Below are positions 29,225 through 38,281 of a stretch of 64,000 bases of DNA, piece by piece (the stretch's first letter is position 1; each line of letters opens with the position of its first letter). The DNA lies in the NCBI RefSeq assembly GCF_022549675.1, contig NZ_JAKZGR010000002.1:310001-374000 (forward strand). The letters are read 5' to 3'. Below the pieces are notes generated by a model. That model was not told where the DNA came from and made no database searches. It was given only the letters and a program-made list of their open reading frames with translations. The position numbers and the translations under genes are program-made. The DNA is from Belliella kenyensis (lineage in GTDB: Bacteria; Bacteroidota; Bacteroidia; Cytophagales; Cyclobacteriaceae).

Positions 29225-30681
29225 TGGTAGAAAATAAGCATGATTTAAAGCCTATCGAAAAGTCAGACTTGGTTAGGGTATTTGTCAAGGGGGGTATTAT
29301 ATCTCCAGGAGATTTCAATAAAATCATTCAAGTAGCTCATGAGCAGGGTAGTGCCTATGTGCATCTTGGTTCAAGACAAGATATTCTTTTTCCTGTGGTC
29401 AAAAAGCATGTAGAGGTATTAGATAAGACCTTTCAGTCTATCAATATTGGATATGACACAGACAAAGAGGCTTATCAAAATATAGTGACCTCCTATACTT
29501 CGTTAGACGTTATGCCTACCACACAGTGGTTGGCATCACATATTTATCATTACATTTTGGATACCTTTGATTACCAGCCAAAGTTGAAGATTAATATAAC
29601 AGATCCAGTTCAAAACTTAGTGCCCTTATTTACTGGAAATGTAAACTTTGTAGCTTCCAGACAAGAGAATTATTGGTACATGTTTTTGAGGTTTTCTGAA
29701 ATCGACCAAAAGCCTTGGTGTGCACCTATGTTGTTTTTTGGATTTGAATTGGCACAGATTGCTAAGAAAATTGAGGCCTTGGATCCCTTATCATCCAGCC
29801 TAGGCTATGAATCCATATACCAAAAAGCAATGGAAGGCTTGAAACTTAATTGTCATCCTTGGGAGGAAGAATTGCAATTTACAGAAACGATAACTCCTTA
29901 TTATGAAGGGATGAATAGGATCGCTGGAGGTAAATATTGGTTGGGGCTTTATTGGCGCAACAATAGGTTCAGTATAAGTTTTTTAAAAGCATTATGTAAG
30001 TTATGTATGGAGACTAATATTGGTACCCTGAGTTTGACCCCATGGAAGTCTTTGATTGTTAGGGGGATCTCAGAAAAAGAGAGGCTGAGTTGGGAAAAGC
30101 TCCTAGGGAAATTTGGCATCAATATCAGGCATTCTGCACTTGAGTTGAATTGGCATATTCCAGTACTTAATAGAGAAGCATTGGACATCAAAGATTTCCT
30201 TGTCAGAGCACTTGACAAGCAGGACATTAGTACCTATGGTTTGTCTTTTTCTATCAAAGTAAGTCACATGGTGCTTTTTACAGCGATAGTAATTGAAAAA
30301 TGTGAACCGAAAAGCGAAAAAGATCCTGTTACATTTAATGTGATGTATGCTAAGGGTTTCAATCCCAATCAATCGGAGTACTTCTATTTTGTGAAAAATA
30401 TTCCTCTTGCCATTGTACCCAATGTGCTGATTGAACTGAGCCAAAAGTATTATGATCAATTAGAAGAGGATAAATTGATGTTGGAGAAAAAGAAGAAAGT
30501 TCATGTTGTGTCTACCAAACGATTCAAGAAATTCCAGTGTGCTTCTTGCCTTACTATTTATGATGAAGCGCTTGGCGATCCTGTTTCTGATATACAGGAA
30601 GGTACTTCTTTTTCAACGCTTGGACAGGAATATTCCTGCCCTGTCTGTGATAGCCCGAAATCTGCCTATCGTGAAGTTTGA
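29224..30681 (+). CDS. Rubredoxin fused to degenerate nitrite/sulfite-reductase fold
   Basis: 485 residues from the ATG in the TGATG overlap. Residues 1-420 follow the repeat pattern of siroheme nitrite/sulfite reductases (VFVKGGIISPGDFNKII, VHLGSRQDI, VPLFTGNVNFVAS, NYWYMFLRF). The Cys-x5-Cys...Cys-x3-Cys ligand set for [4Fe-4S]-siroheme is absent, so it is probably not a reductase. The C-terminus (about 438-485) is a complete rubredoxin with FQCASC and SCPVC iron ligands. Translational coupling to the nitrate reductase suggests an electron carrier or docking subunit for that enzyme or for NirB. I know of similar annotated proteins only as rubredoxin. Confidence 0.8.
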   Translation: MVENKHDLKPIEKSDLVRVFVKGGIISPGDFNKIIQVAHEQGSAYVHLGSRQDILFPVVKKHVEVLDKTFQSINIGYDTDKEAYQNIVTSYTSLDVMPTTQWLASHIYHYILDTFDYQPKLKINITDPVQNLVPLFTGNVNFVASRQENYWYMFLRFSEIDQKPWCAPMLFFGFELAQIAKKIEALDPLSSSLGYESIYQKAMEGLKLNCHPWEEELQFTETITPYYEGMNRIAGGKYWLGLYWRNNRFSISFLKALCKLCMETNIGTLSLTPWKSLIVRGISEKERLSWEKLLGKFGINIRHSALELNWHIPVLNREALDIKDFLVRALDKQDISTYGLSFSIKVSHMVLFTAIVIEKCEPKSEKDPVTFNVMYAKGFNPNQSEYFYFVKNIPLAIVPNVLIELSQKYYDQLEEDKLMLEKKKKVHVVSTKRFKKFQCASCLTIYDEALGDPVSDIQEGTSFSTLGQEYSCPVCDSPKSAYREV

Positions 30682-30742
30682 GGAGTCTACCCATATACAG
30701 GAGAAAGCATTTGATTTGTACACAAGTTAAATGTCTCTACTG

Positions 30743-31507
30743 CTAAATAGCCTGAAGGTTTTGGTCAATCAAATAGCTGTTATGCTCCAATTTTTCTTTG
30801 ACAACTTGACCTATGATGATAATAGCTGGCGAAGTAATTTGCTCAATCTTTTGTAAATCAGAAATAGCTGAAAGTGTTCCGAATAATGACTTCTCTTGGG
30901 GAAGTGAGCCATGTTGGATCAATGCGATAGGTTCATCTCCTCCTCGCTCTTTTTTGAAAATTTCTATGATTTGATCAAGTTTGTTAATCCCCATTAGAAT
31001 GATGGTAGTTGTGTTTGATTGGGCAGCCATTTTGATATCTTTTGAGAGACTTCCGTCTTTTAAAGTTCCAGTAACAACCATGAAACTTTCATTGATCAAT
31101 CTTTTGGTGATCGGAATACCAGCTAGACCTGGTACTGACAATGCGCTACTAATTCCTGGGATATAGGTGCTTGGAATTCCATGGCTTGAAACAAATTCCA
31201 TTTCTTCATGACCTCTGCCAAATACAAAAGGATCTCCACCTTTTAACCTGACGACATGTCCCATTGCTCGTGCATAGCCTATAATCATTTCATTGATTTC
31301 TTCTTGCTGCTTATAATGGTGGCCTGCTCTTTTTCCTACAAAAACTTTTAAACAGGTTGGGTGGGCATGATCTAATAATGCCTCGTTGATTAATGCATCA
31401 TATAGGATGACAGCGGCTGATTGTATGGCTTTGAGACCTTTTAAGGTGATCAGTTCTGGATCACCTGGCCCAGCTCCCACTAAAGTAAGTTTTGCTTCCG
31501 TATTCAT
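30743..31507 (-). CDS. cobA: Uroporphyrinogen-III C-methyltransferase
   Basis: 254 residues, the single-domain SUMT length. Motifs: VGAGPGDPELITLKG (about 10-24), LKGGDPFVFGRG (about 94-105), VPGLAGIPITKR and VVTGT. It methylates uroporphyrinogen III at C2 and C7 with SAM to give precorrin-2 for siroheme, the cofactor of NirB. No CysG-type oxidase/chelatase domain is attached, so those steps must be encoded elsewhere. Its promoter region holds the operator at 31540. Confidence 0.92.
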   Translation of the reverse strand: MNTEAKLTLVGAGPGDPELITLKGLKAIQSAAVILYDALINEALLDHAHPTCLKVFVGKRAGHHYKQQEEINEMIIGYARAMGHVVRLKGGDPFVFGRGHEEMEFVSSHGIPSTYIPGISSALSVPGLAGIPITKRLINESFMVVTGTLKDGSLSKDIKMAAQSNTTTIILMGINKLDQIIEIFKKERGGDEPIALIQHGSLPQEKSLFGTLSAISDLQKIEQITSPAIIIIGQVVKEKLEHNSYLIDQNLQAI

Positions 31508-31539
31508 GACCTTCTATTTTGTTTCTTGCGTATAAATTT

Positions 31540-31553
31540 AAGTAATAATACTT
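31540..31553. promoter_or_regulatory. Nitrate-block operator copy 3
   Basis: A perfect AAGTAATAATACTT, with flanks extending the symmetry to TTTAAGTA/TACTTAAA. It lies between divergent cobA (33 bp from its start) and nirB (136 bp from its start). Read toward cobA, the site is followed directly by TAAATTT, a near -7 element, the same arrangement as before the sensor-kinase gene. Confidence 0.7.
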
Positions 31554-31688
31554 AAAAATACTTATTTATTTTAAAAATATGTTTTAAATTAGCGGGGAAG
31601 TTAAGTGTATGTACTGAAATTTTATCAATTCGGTTTATGGGATTACCTATGCTTCGATTTTGAAGTTTTACATTAAGAATAAAAATTG

Positions 31689-34193
31689 ATGAATATGAAA
31701 AGGATCATTGTAATTGGGAATGGCATGGTTGGTTATAAGTTTTGTGAAAAGCTCGTAGCTTCAAATTTCACAGCGCATTATACATTAACTGTGTTTGGAG
31801 AAGAACCTTGGCCAGCCTACGATAGGGTTCATTTGAGTTCATACTTTTCAGAAACAAATGCTGAGAAATTATATATGGCGCCTTTGAGTTGGTATGAAAA
31901 ACATGGCATAGACTTAAGAATCAAAGAACTTATTGTAGGTATTGATAGGCAGGCAAAAACTGTAATTTCACATAAAGGAGAAGCCTTTGAGTATGATTAT
32001 TTAATCCTAGCGACTGGCTCAGGTGCATTTGTTCCAAATATCAAAGGAATAGACAAAAAAGGGGTTTTTGTGTACAGGACCTTAGAAGATTTAGAACATA
32101 TCATGTCTTATGGTAAACAGGTACAAAGTGCAACAGTGATTGGAGGTGGACTTTTAGGATTGGAAGCTGCCAAAGCTGTTTTAGACATGGGATTGAGCGC
32201 TGATGTAGTAGAATTTGCAAGTAGGTTAATGCCAAGACAATTGGATGAAGCTGGAGCCCATTTGTTAAAAACTAAGTTAGAACAACTGGGGATTCAGATT
32301 CACTTGAGTAAAATGACAGCTGAAATTACTGGAAATAAGGCAATAACAGGTTTAGCCTTTGCAGATGGTACTACCCTTGAAACGGAGATGTTGATTATTT
32401 CAGCGGGCATTAGGCCTAGGGATGAATTGGCTCAAACTTGTGGTCTTCAAGTTCATGATAGAGGTGGTTTTGTAGTTGATGATAAGTTACAAACTTCCGA
32501 CCCTAACATTTTTGCAATAGGTGAGGCGGCATCTGTTGGAGGTCTCGTTTACGGTCTGATTGCTCCAGGTGTTGAAATGGCCAGGCAGGTTGCGAATCAG
32601 CTAATGGGACAAGAAGTGACACCATTCACATCATTTGATATGTCCACCAAGTTAAAGTTGATTGGTGTGGAGGTAGGTAGCTTTGGAGATCCCTTAGGTG
32701 AATCAGAGTCTGTGGAAACCATTGTTTTTGAGGATAAGGTAAAAGGAATTTATAAAAGAATCAATATTTCCAAAGCACGAAAAAGACTTGTAGGTGGGGT
32801 TTTGGTAGGAGACACTTCGTCTTATGGTATGCTTTTGCAAATCGTACAAAATCAACTGGTGTTACCACCCAATCCTGAAGACCTGATACTAGGAAGTAGG
32901 GGAGACCATGCAGCAGGGTCGGGTTTAGGCTTAGATACACTTCCTGATTCAGCTCAGATTTGTTCATGTGAGAACATTTGTAAATCAGAGCTATGTGGAA
33001 TGATAGCTAGTGGAATTGAAGATATAGGTCAGTTAAAATCAAAATCTAAAGCCGGAACAGGATGCGGTGGCTGCCTTCCTTTGATGAATGATTTGCTCAA
33101 GTATCAGCTCAAAACCATGGGTAAGGTGGTAAAAAATGTTATTTGTGAACATTTTGAGTATACCAGGCAAGAACTTTTGGATATCATCAAAGTGAAGCAA
33201 ATAAGGTCCTTTAAAGTCTTGCTCGCTGAGGTAGGGCAAGGAGATGGTTGTGAAATTTGTAAGCCGCTTGTCGCTTCCTTATTGGCCAGTACATGGAATG
33301 AACACATCACCAAGCAGGATACCATTCAGGATACCAATGATCGATTTTTAGCAAATATCCAAAAAGGTGGGACATATTCGGTAGTTCCCAGAATCCCTGC
33401 GGGTGAGATTACGCCTGATAAGCTGATTGTCATAGGAGAGATAGCCAAGTCCTACGGCTTATACACAAAAATCACAGGAGGTCAACGCATAGATATGTTT
33501 GGTGCACGGGTAGAGCAACTACCAGATATTTGGGAGAGATTGATTGATGCAGGTTTTGAAAGTGGACATGCCTATGGTAAATCATTGCGAACGGTCAAAA
33601 GCTGTGTTGGGTCGATGTGGTGCAGGTACGGTGTGCAAGATGCTGTCTCTTTTGCAATAGAAATAGAGGAGCGGTATAGAGGACTTAGGTCTCCTCATAA
33701 GTTGAAAAGCGCAGTCTCTGGATGTACCAGAGAATGTGCGGAAGCACAGAGCAAGGATTTTGGGATCATTGCTACTGAGAAAGGGTGGAATTTATATGTA
33801 TGTGGAAATGGAGGGACTAAGCCACAACATGCGCTATTATTAGCAAATGATATTGATAGTGAAACCTGCATCAAATACATCGATAGGTTCCTGATGTTTT
33901 ATATCAAGACAGCAGAACCACTGAACCGTACTGCTACTTGGCTAAATAAGTTAGAAGGTGGTATAGCGTATCTAAAAGATGTCGTAGTAAACGATGTATT
34001 GGGTATAGGAGATGAGTTGGAAAAGGAAATGCAATTTGTGATTGACACTTATGCATGTGAATGGAAAGAAGTCGTCAACAATCCTGAATTGAGAGCTAAA
34101 TTCAAGCCTTTTGTCAATTCAAATGAGGGAGACCCCTCTATTAAATTTAAAGAGTTAAGAGGCCAAAAAATACCTGAGCTTTCACAGGACTGA
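31689..34193 (+). CDS. nirB: Nitrite reductase [NAD(P)H] large subunit
   Basis: 834 residues from ATG 31689; an ATG two codons later is also possible. Order: FAD domain (IIVIGNGMVGYKF, about 4-16), NADH domain (TVIGGGLLGLEAAK, about 146-160), BFD-type [2Fe-2S] (CSCENICKSELC and GCGGC), a second BFD-like repeat (GCEICKPL), then the siroheme domain. In the last, C-x5-C is SCVGSMWC and C-x3-C is SGCTRECAEA. It reduces nitrite to ammonium with NADH in the cytoplasm and needs NirD (34541) and siroheme (CobA, divergent). Confidence 0.95.
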   Translation: MNMKRIIVIGNGMVGYKFCEKLVASNFTAHYTLTVFGEEPWPAYDRVHLSSYFSETNAEKLYMAPLSWYEKHGIDLRIKELIVGIDRQAKTVISHKGEAFEYDYLILATGSGAFVPNIKGIDKKGVFVYRTLEDLEHIMSYGKQVQSATVIGGGLLGLEAAKAVLDMGLSADVVEFASRLMPRQLDEAGAHLLKTKLEQLGIQIHLSKMTAEITGNKAITGLAFADGTTLETEMLIISAGIRPRDELAQTCGLQVHDRGGFVVDDKLQTSDPNIFAIGEAASVGGLVYGLIAPGVEMARQVANQLMGQEVTPFTSFDMSTKLKLIGVEVGSFGDPLGESESVETIVFEDKVKGIYKRINISKARKRLVGGVLVGDTSSYGMLLQIVQNQLVLPPNPEDLILGSRGDHAAGSGLGLDTLPDSAQICSCENICKSELCGMIASGIEDIGQLKSKSKAGTGCGGCLPLMNDLLKYQLKTMGKVVKNVICEHFEYTRQELLDIIKVKQIRSFKVLLAEVGQGDGCEICKPLVASLLASTWNEHITKQDTIQDTNDRFLANIQKGGTYSVVPRIPAGEITPDKLIVIGEIAKSYGLYTKITGGQRIDMFGARVEQLPDIWERLIDAGFESGHAYGKSLRTVKSCVGSMWCRYGVQDAVSFAIEIEERYRGLRSPHKLKSAVSGCTRECAEAQSKDFGIIATEKGWNLYVCGNGGTKPQHALLLANDIDSETCIKYIDRFLMFYIKTAEPLNRTATWLNKLEGGIAYLKDVVVNDVLGIGDELEKEMQFVIDTYACEWKEVVNNPELRAKFKPFVNSNEGDPSIKFKELRGQKIPELSQD

Positions 34194-34540
34194 ATAAATC
34201 CCTAAAAACAAAAATGTAGAAACATTATTGTTTGACTAGCGATTGATTTGCAATGAAATTCAGACTTATTCATAATTCGAAACATAGCTTTTAGTCTATT
34301 AGCAAAACCCAAAACCCTTAAAATTATAATATGTATATACGGAACTTTGCCAGTAACATTGAGAAAATCCGATTTACCTAAATACCGATATTAATTGATA
34401 TTTGATATTTGTGGATATTGACCATTAGCCACCGAAAGAGCCAATGAATTGATTTACTGGCAAAGCAGCGTACAATCATAAATTATAATATTCAAGCATT
34501 TCTATGCTAGCAAATTTCTGTAATTCTTAAAAATAAAACT
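34194..34540. other. Long gap between nirB and nirD, no gene seen
   Basis: 347 bp, AT-rich, no coding frame and no convincing terminator. A tract TTGATATTTGATATTTGTGG near 34397-34416 is repetitive but not a recognised site. No copy of the nitrate-block operator was found here, so nirD is either read through from nirB or has an unrecognised promoter. Confidence 0.5.
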
Positions 34541-34921
34541 ATGTCAGCATTAGTGGAAACATTGAATTCAAAACAACATGACGCTCTATTTTGGTATAAA
34601 GCCGCAGCGGTAAGTGACTTTCCAGACGATGGTGGGGCATGTATAAAATACAAAGACTATCAAGTGGCTGTTTTCAACTTTGATAACAAACAACGATGGT
34701 ATGCATGCCAAAACCTTTGTCCACATAAGAAAGAAATGGCACTGGCCAGAGGACTTACAGGATCATGCAAAGATGAACCAAAAGTGACTTGTCCTTTTCA
34801 TAAAAAAAGTTTTTCATTGCATTCGGGTAAAAACCTGAATCAGGAGGCATATAGTATCAAAACCTTCCCAGTTAAAGTAGAGGAAGGTCATGTATACGTA
34901 GGTTTTGACAGGAGCTATTAA
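34541..34921 (+). CDS. nirD: Nitrite reductase small subunit, Rieske-like
   Basis: 126 residues, normal for NirD. It keeps a complete Rieske-type ligand set: CPH (about 65-67) and CPFHKKSF (about 88-95). It forms the small subunit that supports electron transfer in NirB. It lies on the same strand as nirB but 347 bp away, a wider gap than usual. Confidence 0.9.
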   Translation: MSALVETLNSKQHDALFWYKAAAVSDFPDDGGACIKYKDYQVAVFNFDNKQRWYACQNLCPHKKEMALARGLTGSCKDEPKVTCPFHKKSFSLHSGKNLNQEAYSIKTFPVKVEEGHVYVGFDRSY

Positions 34922-35078
34922 CTTCTTTGCTTCTTCCTCTTACTTTCTTTGAAAATAAATAAGAGAATGGAAAAGCATGAAGTTACTTACCCTCTGGATG
35001 CAGAAAAGCAAATGTTAAGCTTTAGTCCTTGTTATGCAGGTGTTACTGGGTATATTATATATTTAATTGGTAGGTTTT

Positions 35079-35099
35079 AAGTATTATTACCTAAATTTG
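35079..35099 (+). promoter_or_regulatory. Nitrate-block operator copy 4 abutting a -7 element
   Basis: AAGTATTATTACCT at 35079-35092 is 13 of 14 to the consensus on the minus strand. Its last base begins TAAATTTG (35092-35099), a fit to the Bacteroidota -7 consensus TAnnTTTG. A TTG at 35067-35069 could be the -33 element. The start codon of the sensor kinase is 22 bp further on. An operator inside the promoter spacer suggests repression or feedback control of the two-component genes. Confidence 0.6.
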
Positions 35100-35121
35100 A
35101 TCTTATTGAATAGTTTTTAAC

Positions 35122-36933
35122 ATGAAGAAAGTGGTTTCTGGACGCCTGACCTTTAAAAATTTACGTTGGAGATACCTTATTGCTTTATCAGCAATAGGCT
35201 TGACCATCGTTGTCAGTCAAGTGCTCCTTCAACATCATATATCGATGCAAACCACCGATTCTGTTGAAATAAACCTTTCGGGAAGACAGCGTATGCTTAG
35301 TCAAAGAATTGCAAAATCGGCTTTGATTTTGACAACAACGGATGATAGTGTGTTGGTAAATGAATACAAAACTGAAATTGAATCAAGCTTATTGGTTTGG
35401 CAAAAAACACACGAAGCTCTACAGTTTGGAGATGCTAGCTTAGGATTGAAGGGTATTTCAGATGATAAAATCAAGACTTACTTTGAGGAGATCCAAGAAA
35501 ATTTCGATTCAATGGTAAGCAATGTGTCTAGCATACTGACCTGGGTGGAGCAAGGAAGATGGCCCAATGCTTATGATGACCTTTGGATCAACCAAATTCT
35601 TGCTAATGAAAGGGTGTTTTTGGCAGGAATGGATCAAATAGTATACACTTTTGATAGAAATGCCCATCAAAAAGTACTGAGTTTGCGAAAAGTAGAATTT
35701 TGGTTATTTGGGATTACATTCCTTTTAATTTTAATAGAGGTTAGGTTTATATTTTGGCCTTCTGCTGTCTTGATAAGAGATAATTTCATCAAATTGTCAG
35801 AAGGAGAAGCCAAGGCAAAGTCTATGGCATTAGAACTAGCATCATTATATGAGACTTTAGAGAATTCTTACTTAGAGATCGTTGATACAGAGCCTCTCCA
35901 TAATGAATTACAGCTCTTTGGTAAATTTGATGTTCAAGGAGAATTTAAGATGGTATCAGCGCATTTTAAAGGCGTCATGCAATTCTCAAATCCACCTCAA
36001 AACTTTTTTGATTGGTTGGTTCAGCAAGGTGTAGAGGAGATTTATGTGTCAAAAATTAAGGAGATTTTGTCTAAAGGATTGTCTTGGGAAGGAGAATTAC
36101 GCCTTTTTAATCAAGAAGGGGATTTTATTTGGCTTGATATGTATCTAACACCTTTGCTAGAGAAGTCAGGGGAGGTTTCAGAGATACTTTTTACAGCCAC
36201 TGACATGACTACGGTGAAGGAGGCACGAGCCAGGTCTCAAGAGATTCACCGCGAAAATCTTGAAAAGAAACTTAAAGAACAACAATATCGATCTTCGCTT
36301 ATTTTGGAAGGGCAAGAAGAAGAGAGAAGGAGGATATCAAGGGATTTACATGATGGAATAGGGCAGTACCTCACTGCACTAAAATATAGCTTAGATGGAA
36401 TCAATGATGTTAAAACTCAGCAAGAAGTGATTCGCCTAGATGTGTCCAAAGAGTTGATTGGTAAGGTAATCAAAGAAGTCCGCAGGGTTTCATTTCACCT
36501 GACCCCTGTGATCCTGTCTGACCACGGTATTGCCTCTGTATTGAATAAATTCAGTCAAGAAATGAGTAAGATTTCACGAATTCCCGTTATTTTCGAAAAT
36601 CTATCAGGATTTATCTCCAGATTAGATTCAAAAATAGAAAATAACCTTTACCGAATCGTACAAGAGGCAGTTAACAATGCTATTAAGTATGCAGATGCTT
36701 CTCAAATCACCATAAAATTGTCCCACAATGCAAAATTTCTTCACATTGAGGTGGTAGATGATGGGATTGGTTTTGATTATGAAAAGCTTAAGCAAGATGG
36801 GCACTTCACGGCTTCAGGTCATGGGATTTTCAATATCAAAGAGAGGGTAAGCCTTATAAATGGTAATTTTGAATTAATTACCTCATTGGGCAATGGTACA
36901 AGTATAAGAGTAGAAGTTGAGTTGGAAAATTAG
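35122..36933 (+). CDS. NarX-like sensor histidine kinase with PilJ-type input domain
   Basis: 603 residues. TM1 is at about 14-34. The periplasmic domain (about 35-192) is of the type IV pili methyl-accepting (PilJ) kind, with NLSGRQRMLSQRIAKS, the counterpart of the nitrate-binding P-box of NarX. TM2 is at about 193-215. A PAS-like domain follows (about 255-370, ending in FTATDMTTVKEA), then a HisKA_3 dimerisation helix with the phospho-acceptor His at about 410 (RDLHDGIGQYL), and the ATPase (EAVNNAIKYA, DDGIGFDY, GHGIFNIKER). It probably senses nitrate or nitrite and signals to the regulator 23 bp downstream. Confidence 0.88.
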   Translation: MKKVVSGRLTFKNLRWRYLIALSAIGLTIVVSQVLLQHHISMQTTDSVEINLSGRQRMLSQRIAKSALILTTTDDSVLVNEYKTEIESSLLVWQKTHEALQFGDASLGLKGISDDKIKTYFEEIQENFDSMVSNVSSILTWVEQGRWPNAYDDLWINQILANERVFLAGMDQIVYTFDRNAHQKVLSLRKVEFWLFGITFLLILIEVRFIFWPSAVLIRDNFIKLSEGEAKAKSMALELASLYETLENSYLEIVDTEPLHNELQLFGKFDVQGEFKMVSAHFKGVMQFSNPPQNFFDWLVQQGVEEIYVSKIKEILSKGLSWEGELRLFNQEGDFIWLDMYLTPLLEKSGEVSEILFTATDMTTVKEARARSQEIHRENLEKKLKEQQYRSSLILEGQEEERRRISRDLHDGIGQYLTALKYSLDGINDVKTQQEVIRLDVSKELIGKVIKEVRRVSFHLTPVILSDHGIASVLNKFSQEMSKISRIPVIFENLSGFISRLDSKIENNLYRIVQEAVNNAIKYADASQITIKLSHNAKFLHIEVVDDGIGFDYEKLKQDGHFTASGHGIFNIKERVSLINGNFELITSLGNGTSIRVEVELEN

Positions 36934-36956
36934 GTTCTAAACCCAAAGATGATTTT

Positions 36957-37637
36957 ATGGAAAACATAAGAGTAGTGCTAGCTGATGACCATGTGGTTGT
37001 AAGAAATGGAATAAAAATGCTTCTGGAAAGTGAAGAGGAAATCAAAGTGGTTGGTGAAGCTTCTGATGGCTTGGAAGCATTGGATGTGGTTAAAGCTGAG
37101 AATCCAGATATTTTGATCATAGATATTAGAATGCCCAATATGAATGGATTAGAGGCTACAAGCAAACTACATGCTTACTCGCAACATACCAAAGCACTGG
37201 TTTTGTCCATGCACAACGACGAAGATTATATTATCAAATCTGTAGAGTCTGGAGCTGCAGGTTATTTGCTGAAAGATACTTCCAAAGAAGAGTTTTTAAA
37301 AGCCATCAGGTTGGTGTTTAATGGGGGGAAGTATTTTAGTGGTGATATTAGCAATGTTTTGGTCAACTCCTATTTGAATAAAGTGAATAACAAAAATACA
37401 GCTTCAGGAAACAGCAAAGAGAAAAACTATGATTTGACTCAAAGAGAGAAGGAGATCTTAAAGCAAATCTATCAAGGAATAGGGAATAAAGATATCGCAG
37501 CTGCTTCCGGAAAAAGTGTTCGAACCATTGAGTCACATCGATTCAATATCATGAAAAAGCTTAAAGTCAACAATGTAGTTGAGTTGATCAAAAAAGTAGA
37601 TGAAGAGGGTGATTTGATGAGAGCCATAGGACTATAA
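36957..37637 (+). CDS. NarL/LuxR-type response regulator
   Basis: 226 residues. Receiver domain 1-120: acidic pocket ADDH, phospho-acceptor Asp in LIIDIRMP (about 56), conserved Lys in LLKDTS. The LuxR-type HTH is at about 160-220 (LTQREKEILKQIYQGIGNKDIA, VRTIESHRFNIMKKL). It is the partner of the upstream kinase. The most economical target is the AAGTA/TACTT inverted repeat found only in this block, but that link is inference. Confidence 0.9.
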   Translation: MENIRVVLADDHVVVRNGIKMLLESEEEIKVVGEASDGLEALDVVKAENPDILIIDIRMPNMNGLEATSKLHAYSQHTKALVLSMHNDEDYIIKSVESGAAGYLLKDTSKEEFLKAIRLVFNGGKYFSGDISNVLVNSYLNKVNNKNTASGNSKEKNYDLTQREKEILKQIYQGIGNKDIAAASGKSVRTIESHRFNIMKKLKVNNVVELIKKVDEEGDLMRAIGL

Positions 37638-37688
37638 TAGGAAAAGTAATTTACATCGGGATTATGATGATGGTAAAAAAAAACAAGC

Positions 37689-38276
37689 TCATAAAATCAG
37701 TCCAAAAGGAATGATTTCTAAATCTTCTTTGCTGTTGAAGTTTGTAAATAAAAAAGGGCTTGGTGCCACCAATTGATCTAAGGGAATTTCTTGATGAATT
37801 GATTTTTTAATAAAATCTTGCATTTTGAGCTTATTACCTCTTAAGCAAGTAACAATCAAATCCAATACCGATGTTGGATAAATAGCAAATAAAGGATTAT
37901 ACCTACCCGCTATTGAGCTGACATTGATTTGTTGTTCTAAGGACTTATCAAGCAAATAGGTCAACGCTTGTATTGGGATCAGTGGTGTATCACAACTCAA
38001 AAGAAGTATATGTTTTTTTTGAGCAAATGTCAGGGCTGTAAAGAGCCCTCCTAAAGGCCCTCGATTCTCGACTATATCCTTGAAACATGGTCTTTCAAAT
38101 GGTTTATAGTTGACATTGTCGCTGACGATGCTACAAGGGATGTGAAGATGATTCAATTTCTCTATAAGGTGCTGAATCATCGCTTTACCCAGGACTTTAA
38201 CTAGTCCTTTATCCTGACCCATTCTAGAGCTTTTGCCCCCAGCCAATATGAATGCTTCTATGTTTTTTGGCTTCAT
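37689..38276 (-). CDS. mobA: Molybdenum cofactor guanylyltransferase
   Basis: 195 residues with the nucleotidyltransferase start LAGGKSSRMGQDKGL and the DTPL metal motif (SCDTPLIP, about 94-101). It attaches GMP to molybdopterin to make the bis-MGD form that the nitrate reductase at 25721 requires. It lies 5 bp after moeA on the minus strand, convergent with the response regulator. Confidence 0.9.
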   Translation of the reverse strand: MKPKNIEAFILAGGKSSRMGQDKGLVKVLGKAMIQHLIEKLNHLHIPCSIVSDNVNYKPFERPCFKDIVENRGPLGGLFTALTFAQKKHILLLSCDTPLIPIQALTYLLDKSLEQQINVSSIAGRYNPLFAIYPTSVLDLIVTCLRGNKLKMQDFIKKSIHQEIPLDQLVAPSPFLFTNFNSKEDLEIIPFGLIL

Positions 38277-38281
38277 AGTTT

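Noticed and set aside
34194-34540. Possible nitrate-block operator or FNR-like site between nirB and nirD
   Set aside because: Only half-matches such as ACCTAAATA and TTGATATT occur; none has the AAGTA/TACTT symmetry or a good TTGAT-N4-ATCAA form.
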